Assembly (NCBI GenBank): GCA_019843655.1
Contig: JACDQD010000004.1
Location: forward strand, 1-64,000
Reading direction: 5' to 3'
Source of the DNA: Lethocerus indicus
Taxonomy: Eukaryota > Arthropoda > Insecta > Hemiptera > Belostomatidae
Length of the DNA stretch: 64,000 nucleotides
Shown here: positions 34,274-47,739 of the stretch, in pieces
Layout of the letters: every line of letters begins with the position of its first letter
Numbering within the stretch: the first letter of the stretch is position 1
Notes under the pieces: model-generated
What the model was told of the DNA's origin: nothing
The model's input: the letters and a program-made list of their open reading frames with translations, nothing else
Databases searched by the model: none
Made by a program: the position numbers and the translations under genes

Positions 34274-36860
34274 CTGCGACAATACACATTAAATATGTAA
34301 TCGGAATAAAAGTTTCGAACTAAGAAAATTTCGTAACTGAGCCGGTAGAGCCGGTCGGACAAAGTGTTTACCGACTGTATTGACAGTTTCCCCACAAGAG
34401 TTATTTGGCTGTATATTCCCCGTACAGTCGAATATTATAATCTTTCTTTGCGCAAAATACTGGTTTAACAATCGATGGATTAAAATTTTAAATTGGAGAA
34501 ACGCAATTACACTAAAAAATTATATAACAATTAAGCTATGGCGGAACTTTGATATGGGGCTCGGAATTTCCCTTTCACGTTACTCATTATCCCGAATACA
34601 ATTTCATTATTTATGGGAATTTCAACATTAATACCGAGGGGCCAAAACGGTAATATTTGTTCTAATTGCTATCGGGGTATTATACGTAAATAATAATGAT
34701 CAGTCTGTCAATTTTAATCAAATCAAATTCGCCTACGAAAATTTCCAAAGTAACTAATTGAACACTTTATGAATTCAGGCTGTTCGAGCAAAAAAGGATT
34801 TAAAAAATTTCGTTTAAATTCTATCTATTTTGTTCTGTTGTGCTATTAACGGAATAAGCTTTAACCAGTCCAGCTCTTTCATCGAGTTAATTAATAACTT
34901 TAATAGATCTGGTCAATTGGAATTCGTAGATTGCGGAAGAAACAGGCTCTTTATCACCGCAGAAAGTAAGTACAAACTACAAGAGGAAATAATTTGTAAT
35001 TGGGCCAAACAATAATTGCGCAATTCACGGTGGCGTAATTTCGAAAAATAAATTAATTTTTCAATAAAATTCGATATTTACTTTTTAATTTATTGCCTAA
35101 AATCTAACCTTCGAACTCGACCATAAAATCGGCCAGTCTAGAGATGAAATTAGTGTTATTCTAACGGTCGTGGAGCTCCAATAGGAGACGGGAATGAGAG
35201 AATTTCTTGCGAATTGTTTGTTGACCGCAGTTATTAAAGTGGCGATTAGTGAAATTTGTGACGGAAGTGATGCCCACTTCGGTCCTATCGGTCTTTTAGC
35301 TTTTTTTGACGCGCAGACAATTCAATTAATTGACGGACAATTAATTTTGATACCGAGTATTTCGGAAAGGACGGCGAATAATAACGTATCGAAGAATCTT
35401 ATCCGCGCCGGAGATGTCGCGCCGCGCTCAAAAAATATGTACAACGCCACTTTTCGGTCGGTGAATTCGACAATTATTTCATATCTTATTATGATAAAAT
35501 TAAGTCGGTGCGGAAAGGACATAACGGTGTAGAGAGAATAAGAGAATTATTCGAGCAAAAATAAATTACTGGGCAATCATTGTAGAAAGAGCGATAGCTA
35601 CATCTTTATTTCGGTTTTTTTTCCGGCACGGAATGTAATATTTAACATTATAAATATTACATTTATATCCGGGTAATTGTTTAAGGTTCCGATGAAGATT
35701 TTTAATACCCGACTGTACCTTTAGTGCGGGAAACACCGGTTTTTTTTTTAATTAACGGGGAACGACTCGTTCTTTCACATATTAGGCGGTGTTACGTTAT
35801 ATATTGAAAATTTTTTTTTGTTATCGAAGATTGGTTTAATCGGTATAACGATTCGCAGCGATGAACTAAGCCCTCTACAATATATAACTAGGGATATTTT
35901 AATATATAAATATATATATATATACAGTGGGTGATTCCAATTGAATGGATTCAATATCATCGGACAACATTCTACATTTATTTGACAACACAAAGTATCG
36001 GCGGAATTGAAATTTATTAGCGAATTAAGGCAGATCTGGGTTCAATGAAACTTTCAAAATTTCAAATATAACCGTCCATATTATATAAATTACTTAGACT
36101 GTAATCGAAATACAACAGCACTGTTATTATTGTGATATAAGAAAAATTATTCGTACCAAATCATTGATACGATTCTCAATATTGCCGGGAATTTTACAAG
36201 AAGCACAATTAATTTCATACAATTTATTACAAGTTATCTTATTTGAAAATTGTGAAAACCTGTACTTTCTGCAACTACAACATTTCAAACAGTTCAATTC
36301 TTTTAATTGTACATTACAATCTCAATACGTTGGTAAAACTATTTTTTAAATTTCTCTCGGCAATAGTTATTAAGAAAATGTGCAACGGAACGAAGAATAA
36401 AATTAATTATATAAAAAAAAAATATATAACTTGTATACGAATTATACGAAATACACTGTGCTCGCCGATATTACAAACGACGTTAATGATAAACAATTGT
36501 TTTTTTTATAACACAATAACAAATAATCTTCTATTAAAATTGAAATTTAAGCCCAAGTAATGTATAAAATGTATACGGTTATATTTTAAATCAAATTTTA
36601 TTAAATACACTTGCGCTTCTTTGCATCGTCCCTACCGCGATTATGGAATCGTGTTCGTGATTCGATATAAATAATTATTCTCGTAGCGCAATAATAAATG
36701 TATTTCGATCTATATTTACAGTAGAAGAAATGTTATAAAATCTATTTGAAACGTTTCAATTAAGCCCATATCTCCCTTTTATTTGCTATTAAATTTTAAT
36801 TACCAAAACATTTCGCCCCTCTCTTCTGGCGTAAATCGGGGATCGGGGTACATCGATCTA
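34274..36860. other. AT-rich region upstream of the F-box exons, no gene assigned
   Basis: This must contain, or be crossed by, the missing 5' end of the F-box gene. A 112-codon open frame at 35194-35532 (+) has ordinary composition but no family resemblance and no splice or polyadenylation context, so I do not call it. No repeats of note apart from short (TA)n at 35913-35926. Confidence 0.5.
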
Positions 36861-36933
36861 CAAATAAGTCAAATTATATATAGAACAAGTTATATATACA
36901 TGCCGAAAATAAAACGTGACGATTGACTGTATG

Positions 36934-36936
<3 letters not shown>

Positions 36937-37031
<95 letters not shown>

Positions 37032-37097
37032 TGTCTTGAAAAATAATAAAATAAATAAAATAAAATAAATAATAATAAATAAAAATAAAATAAATAA

Positions 37098-37146
<49 letters not shown>

Positions 37147-37148
37147 TA
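36937..37148. repeat. (GT)n(TA)n compound microsatellites around duplicated 60-mers
   Basis: (GT)n and (TA)n of about 85 bp, then a short A-rich segment beginning GGTGTCTTGAAAAATAATAA, then another (TA)n. The segment recurs at 37155 (GGTGCCTTGAAAAATAATAA), so the block is a local duplication. Confidence 0.9.
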
Positions 37149-37194
37149 GCGCAATAGGTGCCTTGAAAAATAATAAAAAATAAAATTATAAATT

Positions 37195-39061
37195 ATTATT
37201 GGATCCAAGGGGCGGGGGGCGACCTCCACCACCACATTCGAGTGGAGAAAAAGAAAAAGTCGTGATATTTACGAAAAAAGCGGCGACCCGTCATTTTCTG
37301 TTTTTTATTTTCCGTTTCTTTTTGCTTTTTTCTCTCGTTTTTTTTTCCCCCGACACAACATCGAAAAACTCATTACGGTTGGACTGACCATGTTTTTTTT
37401 TTTCCCCAAGCACTCAAGCGGGCGGCGGCCCCACAACCGGAGAAATGTCCAGAAGGGAGGACCGAACGGTATATTTCGTCGGGGCGCGCGAAACGGGGAC
37501 GGAAAAGTGAAAAGAGAAGAGTCGCGCCGACACCGAAAGTGGCGAAAAAAATACTAGTCGGGACGCGCGACCACCATTAGTGTCCAGGAGGAATGTCGTC
37601 ACAGGCCCGCCAACTTCTGCCAAACAAAAAAACCGACGAACCGACATACACAAATATTGAAATAACGCAGTAAAAGTTGAAAAAAAAAAAAAATGAACAT
37701 TCCGAACAGTTTCATATTACAATTAAAATTGGACCGATTTTTCCGAGTCGGACACAATGCCTGTACACAATCCAGCACAGTATTCCGCCATAGTATGCGA
37801 GATCAATATTTGTCGACGGGAGTAATGAAATCAATAAAAGAAAAACGAAATTGCCCAATAACGATTGAATTATTTATTTCCTACTGTAGGATTCAAATTT
37901 AAACGCTACTAAATTGTAAAATATCTGTATCGGTTTTGTTTTTTTTTAAAATAAGCGTGGCAGTGGACAATCGATATTGAATCGGGACGATATATAATGT
38001 TTCTCTTAATATATAACAGAGTGCAAAATTTTCGGTGCTATAATTTACGATTCAAAATTTATTCGAAATAACCGGTAGACAATAAAAAATTTCGCGACCG
38101 CAACTTTAATTGCCGGACCTGTATATACAATGGACGATAGTTTATACCAGTAGGGACAACGTAAGCCGCTGAGTATGGGAATAATTGAAAAAAATATTAA
38201 CGCAATTTTAATAATTTATATAACTAGGTATTAATTTATATATATTATTTTTTTACAATACAATTATTTTTGTAATTTCCCTTTAACGCTGGGGGGAGGG
38301 GGAGGGCCCGTTTTATTCTTTGGTCCCGCATAAAAGTTTGTCCGCTAAAATATAACTGGAAATAGGCCCAACTAATATGTGAAAAAAACCTAAAGGAAAG
38401 GGAAAGTATTAATTTTTTTTAATTATATTTATATATTACCGAAGTAAATTTAAATTTAACCCATCGCACTCGAATTATTTTCTCATTCATATTACCAGCA
38501 AACTCGTTATATAATTTGTCTCTTTTATTGTCGAATCAATCGATGTATAATCGAAAAAAAATCTAATGGGTTCTTTTATATCGTCGGAAATTTGTCCGAC
38601 GCCAATTCGAGGCGAAATATCGATAATATCCGTAATAACGGGAAATATATCACTGTCGGCAGCGTACTATATTATTTACATTATGTTGGCTATAAACTCG
38701 AAAATTCTAATTCGTCGCCACTACCATTCGATATCGGTATAATTTTCTACTATTCGCCGTATCGGGTATATAAATAGGAATTCGAAATATACAAAATATG
38801 GCGCCCGTCAATTGTCACCGAAAGGGAAATATCCTATAAATAGTTTTTGTCCTTGTGTTGAAAACTGAAAATTATTTGCATCGTCTCCGTGTCGGAGACA
38901 AATTTTTAAATTTTTTCCTCGATTGGAAAGTGTCGAAATAATTTATCGATATAAAATTGTTTCGCGCAGGCTGTGTTAGGTTGGCAATTAGGTGTTGGTC
39001 TGGTGCGCGCCGGTGTCGCGGCCCAGTAGGTGATGCGGACGCAGGGCGTGCGCTAGAGGTT
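37195..39061. other. Upstream region of HtrA2, no gene recognised
   Basis: 37199-37660 is relatively GC-rich with poly(T)/poly(A) runs and might include promoter or 5' exon sequence for a divergent gene, but nothing specific supports that. 37660-38950 is AT-rich and featureless. The HtrA2 reading frame is open upstream of its first ATG back to 38957, without another ATG. Confidence 0.4.
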
Positions 39062-39452
39062 ATGGCGTCGAGGTTATGGGGCAGGTTGGTGTCGAACGTG
39101 AAGAACGGCCTTCTGGGCGGCGGCGGTGAACGTCTGAGTGGGCTGTTTTCGGTCGGATGGAAGAGCGCCGCCGGCCGCCCCGCAGGCCCGACCGGCGTCG
39201 GCGTCGGCGTCGGCGTCCGCCTCGGCCTCTCGTTCGGCGTGTTGGCCGGCCTCGGCTACTACTGCTACTACCACTGTTACTGCCACGACGGACGTTACCG
39301 TGGCGGTCTGCACGCCGTCGTCAACGCCGCCCAGGCGGTCGGCCCCAGGCAACAGTTCAATTTCATCGCCGAAGTCGTCGAGAAGACGGCGTCGGCCGTC
39401 GTCTTCATACAGATCGTCGACAGATCCAAGTAAATCGTATAGGGGGGGCTTG

Positions 39453-39499
<47 letters not shown>

Positions 39500-39648
39500 T
39501 GGCCGATTCCGGTACGGCAGCCTTACGACACAAACATTGATAAGACGGAACCTTCCGGTATCAAAAAAAAATGAAGACATTCGAGTAGCGCTTCATTAAC
39601 CGTTTGCTGTCGGAAGGCGACTCTACTAATTTCGCATTGGGCATTCAG

Positions 39649-39700
<52 letters not shown>

Positions 39701-40862
39701 TGGCCGATTCGGTACGGCAGCCTTACCGACACAAACATTGATAAGACGGGACCTTCCGGTATCTGTTATCTATCGCCTCTTATCTATCGCGGCAACGTAA
39801 ACCGTTGCGACACTCGCTTTTACGACGCTCGCTTCCTTTCGCGACGCTTGGCCTTCAGCCGCGGCTGCGCTTCTATCGGCGTCGAAAAGAAATCTTCTCG
39901 TCCGATCAACGATTGAACCGCGGTATCGATTCGGGTATAAATTACGGTGACGGAATAGAAGAATTGAGATAACGTCGGTCGCGCCGTCGAAGCTCGGATA
40001 AGACCGACAGAGAGCTGTCCGAGATTTCCGACGCGACCCCCTAACGGACGAAACTAGTCCCTAGTATTTTTTTGTATTATGTTCTAGAATTATAATTGGA
40101 AAATAATATCGCCAGTGCAATTCTCTTTGTATATCTGCCTTTTTGGCTAAGCGCATTAGCATAATCCTAGTCTAATAGGTATTTTTGTTTCCGATTCGAT
40201 GTTGAATGTTTTTTTTTTTTACGCCAGGTTTACGGGGTTCACCCGTCCGAATTGAAAATTTCGCAATTACATAATTCGATATCGTCACTGAGCCGCCCGT
40301 AAACCTGGCGCTTAACACTATAATTGCTGTATTAATAATACCGTTCTAGCGTATAACAATAATGTGTTTATTGTGTTTGAAGGCCAGATTTTTTCGGCGG
40401 CGCCCCACGGATTTTGTCGTCCGGATCGGGTTTCCTAATTGCGGACGACGGACTGATAGTGACAAACGCCCACGTCATTAAGACAGGGCCTAACGTTTCA
40501 GTTATGGTACTGACCGAAGGTTTCTACGATTGTCATTATTTTTACATATATCAAATTTGCAATAAAATGGGATTAACCCAGCCGAAGGTGTAGTTTTAGT
40601 CTGCGTTTTAACGTACCGATAGAAAACAATCGTTTATGGCCCGATTTCGTCGCCGAAGTTGGGCGACAACATTCGCGGTTATTTTTTATTTATTATTTTT
40701 ATTTTTTTTTTAATTTCTAATATTTGATTTCTGTTTGCGAAAGGTCGAAATGCTGGACGGATCGGTCTATCCGGGAATGGTCGAAGTCATCGACATGAAG
40801 TCCGACCTGGCCACTATACGGATAAGAACGGATGTAAATATCGAACATTTTATTTATTTTAT

Positions 40863-40938
<76 letters not shown>

Positions 40939-41995
40939 TCCGACAGAGCCCTTTGTCTGATTCGAATGATATATAATATTAGCCTGGCAGAGGCCCACCA
41001 CTGTGTTCTAGAGAGTCGTTTACCGTTTTGCCTAATAGTTTATACAGTTGAATAGCTCTGTAAGATTCAGTCTAATTCGGTTATATTTTACTTGTACACG
41101 AATAAATTATTTCTTTTTTTTTTTTTTAAATCGCGTTTCGTACCGACCATCTTAACGTATATATATATTCATATATGTATATATATATCCTCCATGTATG
41201 GAATGATGATGGAACCAAAGTGTCCCCCGAGAGGGCCGCAGAAGGAAAGGGTGAAAACCCTAATGGCGGAGCTTCCTCAACGGTGGTTTCCAAACATTGG
41301 GAAAATCTCAGAACAGCTAGGGAATATATATATATATATATATATGCAATGAGGATGCTCCCACCTTTGGGGTCACCCCTTCGAATCAGCCCTCCGACCT
41401 TAGTTTGTAAATAGGGAGAGTTAACGGGTAATAAATCGATTTTTCCCGAATGACTTTTCTACGATTTGTTTAGAGAGCGATTTGAAATACAATCTAGTGA
41501 TATTTTTTTTAAATTGTCCGTTGTGCAGAAAAAGCTGCCGACGCTGAAGATGGGCAATTCGAAGGATCTTCGTCCGGGCGAGTGGGTGGTCGCCCTCGGC
41601 AGTCCCTCTCGCTCTCCAACACGATAACCGCCGGCGTCGTATCCAGCGTACAGAGATCGTCGAAAGACCTCAACATCATCGGCAGCGATATCGAGTACGT
41701 CCAGACCGACGCCGCGATAACGGTAAACGGCAGATTTTTTCCGTAAAATCGGCTCAGAAACGGTACAATTTATTTCGAATACCGTAGGTTCGCGATGTTT
41801 CTGTCTCTCTCTCTCTCTCTCGCTGCCGGTTCGGTCTTTTGCTAGACCGGTTTCGGTACGTTCGCCATCTTCAGTAGCCCTGTGTGTGTGTCAGTCACTT
41901 TGGATGTTTTCAGGGGCATCCTCACTGCCCACTCTCATTTTGAAAACGGATTAACAAAATCCGAACAACAATCCCCAATAACAATAACAGAACAC

Positions 41996-42039
<44 letters not shown>

Positions 42040-45010
42040 GACTGACATACTGACAGACACTACAGTATATGTGACAGTGGGCAGTGAGGATGCCCCCTGA
42101 AAAACATCCAAAGTGCTAACAGTGACAGTAACACAGGGCGCTACTGAAGATGGCGAGCGGCCGAAAAACCCCGGTCTAGCGAAAGACCGAACCGGCAGCG
42201 AGAGAGAGAGAGAGAGAGGAGACAGAAACATCACGAACCCTACAGTATATTCCGACCCCTCGCAGACCACAAAACAGAGGTATATTAAAGTTATTTCGGA
42301 ATTTTCAATCGGACAATTTAATAGTATTACGGCTGACGGAGACAGTTGTCGACGTCTCACCGATATCGTTTTACGTCGAAACAAAGTCATACAGTACTTG
42401 TACAATGTCGGGAGGACATTGGTATATAAATAGACCGTCGGTTATTTAATAAATTGAATTGTTGTGCACGGGCACAAACTATTTTTCTTGGTTTTTTTGG
42501 TTAAAAATAAAGTCGGACGGGGACAGATTCCCATCGGTGCGGCCGTCGCCCTCTATTTTTTTTTTAATTTATGCGACATTCGTTGAAATTATTATTATTA
42601 CTTAACGTTAAGCGAATATTATTCAAGTGCAAAGAACTATATAGCGAGCAGAAATTGCGCTTCCGTACTACGATACAGTACTTGTACAATATTGGGGAGG
42701 GAACGACAATTTTTGTACGATCGGTGCGACGACTGGGTGGAGGAGGTTATCCTTGGCCAGGTTAAGTGCAATTAGTAATTAACCCTTTGCCCTCGAGGCG
42801 CTTTTCTGTTGGGCAACTCGTACTGTAACCGTTACATCGTACCGCGATCGCCGTATATAGAACGGGATGATAACCCGTCTTCCCTTCTACTTTCCCCCTT
42901 GCGGCGTTACTGTTAGTTTCCCTTCACTATCTCAATAACTAATTCCTCGGTGAAAAAAAATCAATCGGTTCTTTTATGCGTGGAAATACGCGCGCTCTCC
43001 TACTCGTCTTCCACCGGGATATAAACGGTATTCTTCCGGGATTTCTTGGATTCCATGCCACACTGTCCTCAGTTTCGTCTCTTCTGTACAGAGTCACTTC
43101 GGCTTCGGATTCGATTTTTCTCTTCTCACTCCTCTAACGTCGGCCGTCATCTTCGTCACTTCGAGGCGAGCCGTCTCTACGTAGCGATATGTAATTTTCA
43201 GTTACCGGAAAAATCGTACTTCGCTAGAAAGTAATCTCTCTTCGTGTATTCCATTGTGAGCTCTCGGTAACTTTGAAAGAAATGGTGCGATCGGCAAAGA
43301 AGGTCGAGTTCGAACTGATGTCGAAGCCGGAGATAGGACATTTTATCGCTTGAGCGCGGTGCTGAGACGTCCTTTATTTCGGATAACGCACCGTTATAGC
43401 TGTTTGGAGACCGCGTAATACGATCTACAAAAGGGCCGAATAGACCTTTCGAGCGATATTCCTTGGGTCGAACACGAATAAACGCATCGATTTGAATGCG
43501 CTCTCAGGCGCCGCCCCTAGCGCAAACGGTGTTAAGTTGGAGGCGATGGATTGCCGCCGTTCCCCGCACACCGATCTTGGCCGCGTTTATTAGTGTTGTA
43601 TAAGGAATAGAAATTTAAAAATAACTGTCCGAATTTATTCTTGTATTATATTACAGTACGGCAATTCCGGCGGACCCCTGGTGAACTTGGACGGCGAGGT
43701 CATCGGCGTGAACACGATGAGAGTGACGGCGGGAATATCGTTCGCGATTCCGATCGACTTTGTCAAAGGTTTCCTCGAGAAAGCCGAAAGCAAAGGTAAG
43801 CGACGACGCTTATTATATATATATATTATTTTTTTTTAGCCCGGGAATTTTATGCAAAAAAAAAAACCGCACTTAAATTTCCGGTCAAAGAACGAAAAGG
43901 GAACATTTATTATTAACTAGCCGAAGTACCTGGCCTCGCCTCGTGCGGAGGAGGTTCGCATCGATAAGAAATCAGAATCGTAATTAATGATACGTTTATT
44001 ACAGTACTTGGGGTATTTATAGTTCTACCTTTCTCTGCATACGGGCGGCATCACTATTAACGAACATTATACCTTCAATCGTATTCTACTATCTATCGCC
44101 CGTATCTTAACGCGCGTCCGCCAAAAAAGTGAAACACTATTGTAAGATATCTGTCGGCGGTTCTTTTTAATTGACGCGACGACGCTACAAATTTTAATTA
44201 TCAATTCACTGATACGAACATTATCAGATAGGAGGTGTACAAAAGTAATTGGCTCGTGTTAAAAATATCTGGGAAAGGGAAATATCGATGCGTCGTGACG
44301 TCTTTCGGACGCCCTTTTTATATGAAAAAAAGCTTCAAAATGTAAATTATTAAATTATAACATTTAAATAAGGGAAACGGTAATGTAAAATATCTGTCGG
44401 CCGGTTTTTATTAATGCGACAAACTATACTTTTTAATTATTGACTTGTGACCCCGTGACCTGTTAAGATTGGCTGGGGTGACCTTTGACCCGACCCGTGA
44501 CCCCGAAAGTTCGGTTTGGAAAAGCGGTTGACCGTTCGGAAACGCACAGCAAATAAGTTAACATAGCATAGCTTAATATTTTCGTTAGTATTGTACATTT
44601 TACCGAATTATTGTATCGTCAGCAAAGCGCTTACGTTTCAGCCCTAATATAACGTCGTGTATGCGGAAAGCCTATATGCAATGTGTCGACCCGAAAATAG
44701 TTTTATTCTTTATTTATCACTAGCAATAGGATCGGAAGGTTTTACTATGTTTCATTGATGTACCCTCGCGACGGAACCCGCTTTATATCGTCGTTTTTAA
44801 TTTTTTTTTTTATTTCATATCAGTCAAGAGCCCGTCGAAAACGACTAACCCTCGGAGGTACATGGGCGTGACAATGTTGACGCTGACGCCGCACATAATC
44901 AACGAGCTGCAGAGCAGAAATCGCGTCATACCGATGGACGTCACGCACGGCGTTCTCATCTGGAAGGTCACAGTCGGATCGCCAGCCCACAAGTTAGTCG
45001 CACGACACAT

Positions 45011-45045
<35 letters not shown>

Positions 45046-45522
45046 TAGGTGTATTCAAAAGTGGTCGACAATTCGATAAGATATGTATTTCGGTCTCGAG
45101 GAATTCCTCCGACGAGGAAAAGCGGCGGCAAAGTTTCACTTTCCGGCGAAATAAAATGAAGTCGAAAGTCGAAACGTCGATTACTTTTCGGTACACCCGA
45201 TAAATATATAAGTCGAACGCGCTCGAATCTAGAAGCAGTTTTTATAAAGTAATTTTTTTTTTTTCGAACACAACTGAAAATCAGAAATTCGACGATTCGA
45301 TTCAAAGCGACTTTCTATATAATAGAAAGAAAAGGGCTTATCGAATCTTACGGAGCCGTAATCCCCTCCGGGGACTATCTCCGTCTTACGACGACTTATA
45401 TACGAAGTCTGTTCGAAAAGTATCGCGAAATTTTGGGTTTTTTGAAAATTCGAAAATATTTATTTACGAATATCTATTTCATCCCCTGTCAAAGTAACCG
45501 GATATTGTAGGTTCGTGATGTT

Positions 45523-45562
<40 letters not shown>

Positions 45563-45859
45563 CTCTCCCTCCCTCCCTCCTCTTCCTCCCTCTCTCTCTC
45601 TCTCTCTCTCAGACCTCTCACTCCTCCTCTCACTCCTCCTCTCCATCCCTCCTTCCTCCTCCTCCTCCTCGTATATCTCGGATTCGGGGGAAACATTTTT
45701 GATTTTTTTTTTTTTTTTGCAAAGCGGCGGGCTGAAACAGGCGACGCCGTGACGGAGATCAGCGGTCGCGCCGTGATGGGCTTCACAACCGTCTACGAAC
45801 TGCTGGACATGAGCGGGCGCTACAGCTGTCGGTGTACAGGGCGCCAGGATAGCTCATAG
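39062..45859 (+). CDS. HTRA2: HtrA2/Omi-like mitochondrial serine protease
   Basis: Exons 39062-39429, 40383-40506, 40744-40833, 41529-41722, 43657-43795, 44824-44992 and about 45725-45859 have agreeing phases. Residues 1-50 are basic and Gly-rich (mitochondrial targeting), and about 53-71 are hydrophobic (membrane anchor). AVVN at 85-88 lies 12-15 residues before [12 protein letters not shown], where the exposed IAP-binding AVPS of human HtrA2 lies. The protease domain shows the triad: His153 (IVTNAHV), Asp185 (SDLATIRI) and Ser263 (GNSGGPLV), and a PDZ domain starts with [12 protein letters not shown]. HtrA2 trims damaged intermembrane-space proteins and, once released, binds IAPs. Exon 4 lacks one base in a C run (near 41612) and exon 7 one G (near 45741). 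The PDZ end is unclear: as read it ends CTGRQDSS; a further exon at 51410 may encode the last strand. Confidence 0.9.
39440..39775. repeat. Tandemly duplicated ~200 bp block with (TA)n, HtrA2 intron 1
   Basis: (TA)n followed by CACTGGCCGATTCCGGTACG, GCAGCCTTACGACACAAACA and TTGATAAGACGGAACCTTCC occurs at 39451-39560 and again at 39650-39765. Confidence 0.9.
40222..40310. repeat. Perfect 15 bp inverted repeat, HtrA2 intron 1
   Basis: CGCCAGGTTTACGGG (40222-40236) and CCCGTAAACCTGGCG (40296-40310) enclose about 60 bp. It could be a tiny MITE or a stem-loop; no other copy was noticed. Confidence 0.7.
40868..40934. repeat. (TA)n microsatellite, HtrA2 intron 3
   Basis: About 33 TA units starting 34 bases after the exon 3 donor site. 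Confidence 0.95.
41777..42292. mobile_element. CTTCAGTAGC palindromic element, longest copy (TIR ~200 bp)
   Basis: Left arm order: CCGTAGGTTCGCGATGTTTC, (TC)n, GCCGGTTCGGTCTTTTGCTA, GACCGGTTTCGG, CGCCATCTTCAGTAGC, GTGTCAGTCACTTTGGATGT, CAGGGGCATCCTCACTGCCC. The right arm repeats all of these as reverse complements from GGGCAGTGAGGATGCCCCCT (42078) to CGCAGACCACAAAACAG and GTATATTAA (42292). A (TA)n tract (42000-42037) sits in the middle. Nothing is encoded. At least ten whole or half copies of this family lie in the window. It sits in HtrA2 intron 4. Confidence 0.88.
42293..43656. other. HtrA2 intron 4, remaining part, nothing recognised
   Basis: Mixed-composition DNA. ACAGTACTTGTACAAT occurs twice (42391 and 42678) within similar contexts, suggesting a diverged duplication. 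No exon is visible, and a phase-correct junction already joins exons 4 and 5. Confidence 0.5.
43796..44823. other. HtrA2 intron 5 with one diverged satellite C fragment
   Basis: AT-rich, with TAAAATATCTGTCGGCCGGT-like repeats at about 44143 and 44388. At 44450-44545 the sequence GTGACCTTTGACCCGACCCG, GTGACCCCGAAAGTTCGG and GACCGTTCGGAAACGC resembles satellite C of the TTC1 intron. Confidence 0.55.
45047..45205 (-). mobile_element. Short TIR element related to 16099 and 51067 (copy 2)
   Basis: AGGTGTATTCAAAAGTGGTC at the left, CGATTACTTTTCGGTACACC at the right, and GGTCTCGAGGAATTCCTCC inside. It is flanked by (TA)n and lies in HtrA2 intron 6. Confidence 0.65.
45490..45670. repeat. (TC)n / CTCC-rich tract next to an element arm
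   Basis: GTAGGTTCGTGATGTTTCTC (an outer-arm fragment of the CTTCAGTAGC element) runs into about 150 bp of TC, TCC and CTCCT repeats, just before HtrA2 exon 7. It may serve as an unusually long pyrimidine tract. Confidence 0.85.
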
Positions 45860-45869
45860 TCCCACCCAA

Positions 45870-46625
45870 GAAGAGACTTAGGGGGCGGCGACATCCACCC
45901 CCGACTACCACTAAGGGAGACACAGACAACACCACCCCTAAAGAGACCCAGAGGGAGCGACATCAACCCCTGACGACCACCATTGGAGAGACACCGACAA
46001 CACCCCGAAGAGATGTAGAGGGAGTGACATCCACCCCTGACTACCACTAAGGAGACACACGACAACACCCGAAGGGACCTAGAGGGAGCGACATCAACCC
46101 CGGACGACCACCAGGAGAGAGACAACACCCGAAGAGACTAGAGGAGCGACATCAACCCCAGCGACCACCAGGAGACAACACCCGAGAGAACTGGGGGAGT
46201 GACATCAACCACCCGATGACCACTAAGGAGAGACACGACAACACCCCAGAAGAGGACCTCCAGAGGGAGCGACATCAACCCTCAATGACCACCAGGAGAG
46301 ACACCGACAACACCCGAAGAGACCTAGAGGGCAACAACCCCGATGACCACCAGGAGACACTGACAACACCCTGAAGAGACCTAGAGGGAGCGACATCAAC
46401 CCGATGACCACCAGGAGAGACACCGACAACACCCGAGAGAGATGCCTGGAGGAGCGACATCCACCCCGATGACCACCTAAGGAGACACTGACAACACCCG
46501 AGAAGAGACCTAGGGGCGACATCAACCACCCCGATGACCACCAGGAGACACCGACAACACTTAAAGGGTCCTAGAGGGAGCGACAACCACCCCGATGACC
46601 ACCGGGGAGACACAGACAATAGAGC
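45870..46625. repeat. ~62 bp minisatellite directly after HtrA2 exon 7
   Basis: About 12 copies with CCACCAGGAGAGACACCGAC, AACACCCGAAGAGACC, TAGAGGGAGCGACATCAACC and CCGATGA. The minus-strand frames CRCLLVVIG and similar are repeat artefacts. Confidence 0.92.
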
Positions 46626-46720
46626 CGACAGAAGAATCGAGTGAATTTAATTACAAATATTTCAGTTTCGACAGTATTTTATTGTCCTCCAATTAGTTTA
46701 GAATAGATAGAGTTCTACCG

Positions 46721-46736
46721 GGGGGGGGGGGGGGGG
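46721..46736. repeat. Poly(G) run
   Basis: An uninterrupted run of 16 or more G residues followed by GAGAGAG. It could form a G-quadruplex, but length calls in such runs are unreliable. Confidence 0.8.
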
Positions 46737-46989
46737 AGAGAGTCGGAATATATATTCTGTTTCTAATATGGTTTCTCTTCAAGTAGCGATGGTGCAGTCA
46801 CTTTACGTCCGTTGTGTTGGGGCATATATTGATATAATTATTATATTAATAAAATTCGGGTAATTTTCAGTTAGAGATCGCGACAAAACAGTCGAAAACG
46901 GTTTAATTGCGACAAAAAAATATTAATTAATAGTTAGCTAAAGCGAATGCTCTGCTTCGTTGAAAGATTGTGACTGCCACAGCGTCAAT

Positions 46990-47735
46990 TTTCGGTCAAC
47001 AATTTTGTCAATTTTGTCAATATTGTCAATTTGTCAATTTTGTCAATTTTGTCAATTTTGTCAATTTGTCAATTTTGTCAATTTGTCAATATTGTCAATT
47101 TTGTCAATTTTGTCAATTTTGTCAATTTTGTCAATTTGTCAATTTTTCAATTTTGTCAATTTTGTCAATTTTCTCATTGTCAATTTTGTCAATATTGTCA
47201 ATTTTGTCAATTTTGTCAATTTTGTCAATTTTGTCAATTTTCTCATTGTCAATTTTGTCAATATTGTCAATTTTGTCAATTTTGTCAATTTTGTCAATTG
47301 TCAATTTTTCAATTTTGTCAATTTGTCAATATTGTATTTTGTCAATTTTGTCAATTTTCAATTTTGTCAATTTTGTCAATATTGTCAATTTTGTCAATTT
47401 GTCAATATTGTCAATTTTGTCAATTTTGTCAATTTTGTCAATATTGTCAATTTTGTCAATTTTGTCAATTTTTTCAATTTTGTCAATTTTGTCAATTTTG
47501 TCAATTTTTTTCAATTTTGTCAATTTTTGTCAATTTTGTCAATTTTGTCAATTTTGTCAATTTTGTCAATTTTGTCAATTTTGTCAATTTTGTCAATTTT
47601 GTCAATATTGTCAATTTTGTCAATTTTGTCAATATTGTCAATTTTGTCAATTTTGTCAATTTTGTCAATTTTGTCAATTTTGTCAATTTTTGTCAATTTT
47701 GTCAATATTGTCAATTTTGTCAATTTTATTTTATT
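46990..47735. repeat. (TCAATTTTG)n 9 bp microsatellite
   Basis: About 80 copies of a 9-mer, with TCAATATTG and 7-8 bp variants. Because the unit is a multiple of three, all three frames stay open (SILSIL, VNFVNF, CQFCQF). The 236-294 codon frames here are not genes. Confidence 0.97.
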
Positions 47736-47739
47736 TCAT

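Noticed and set aside
35194..35532. 112-codon + strand frame
   Set aside because: No recognisable family, no splice or polyadenylation context, and similar-length random frames occur nearby.
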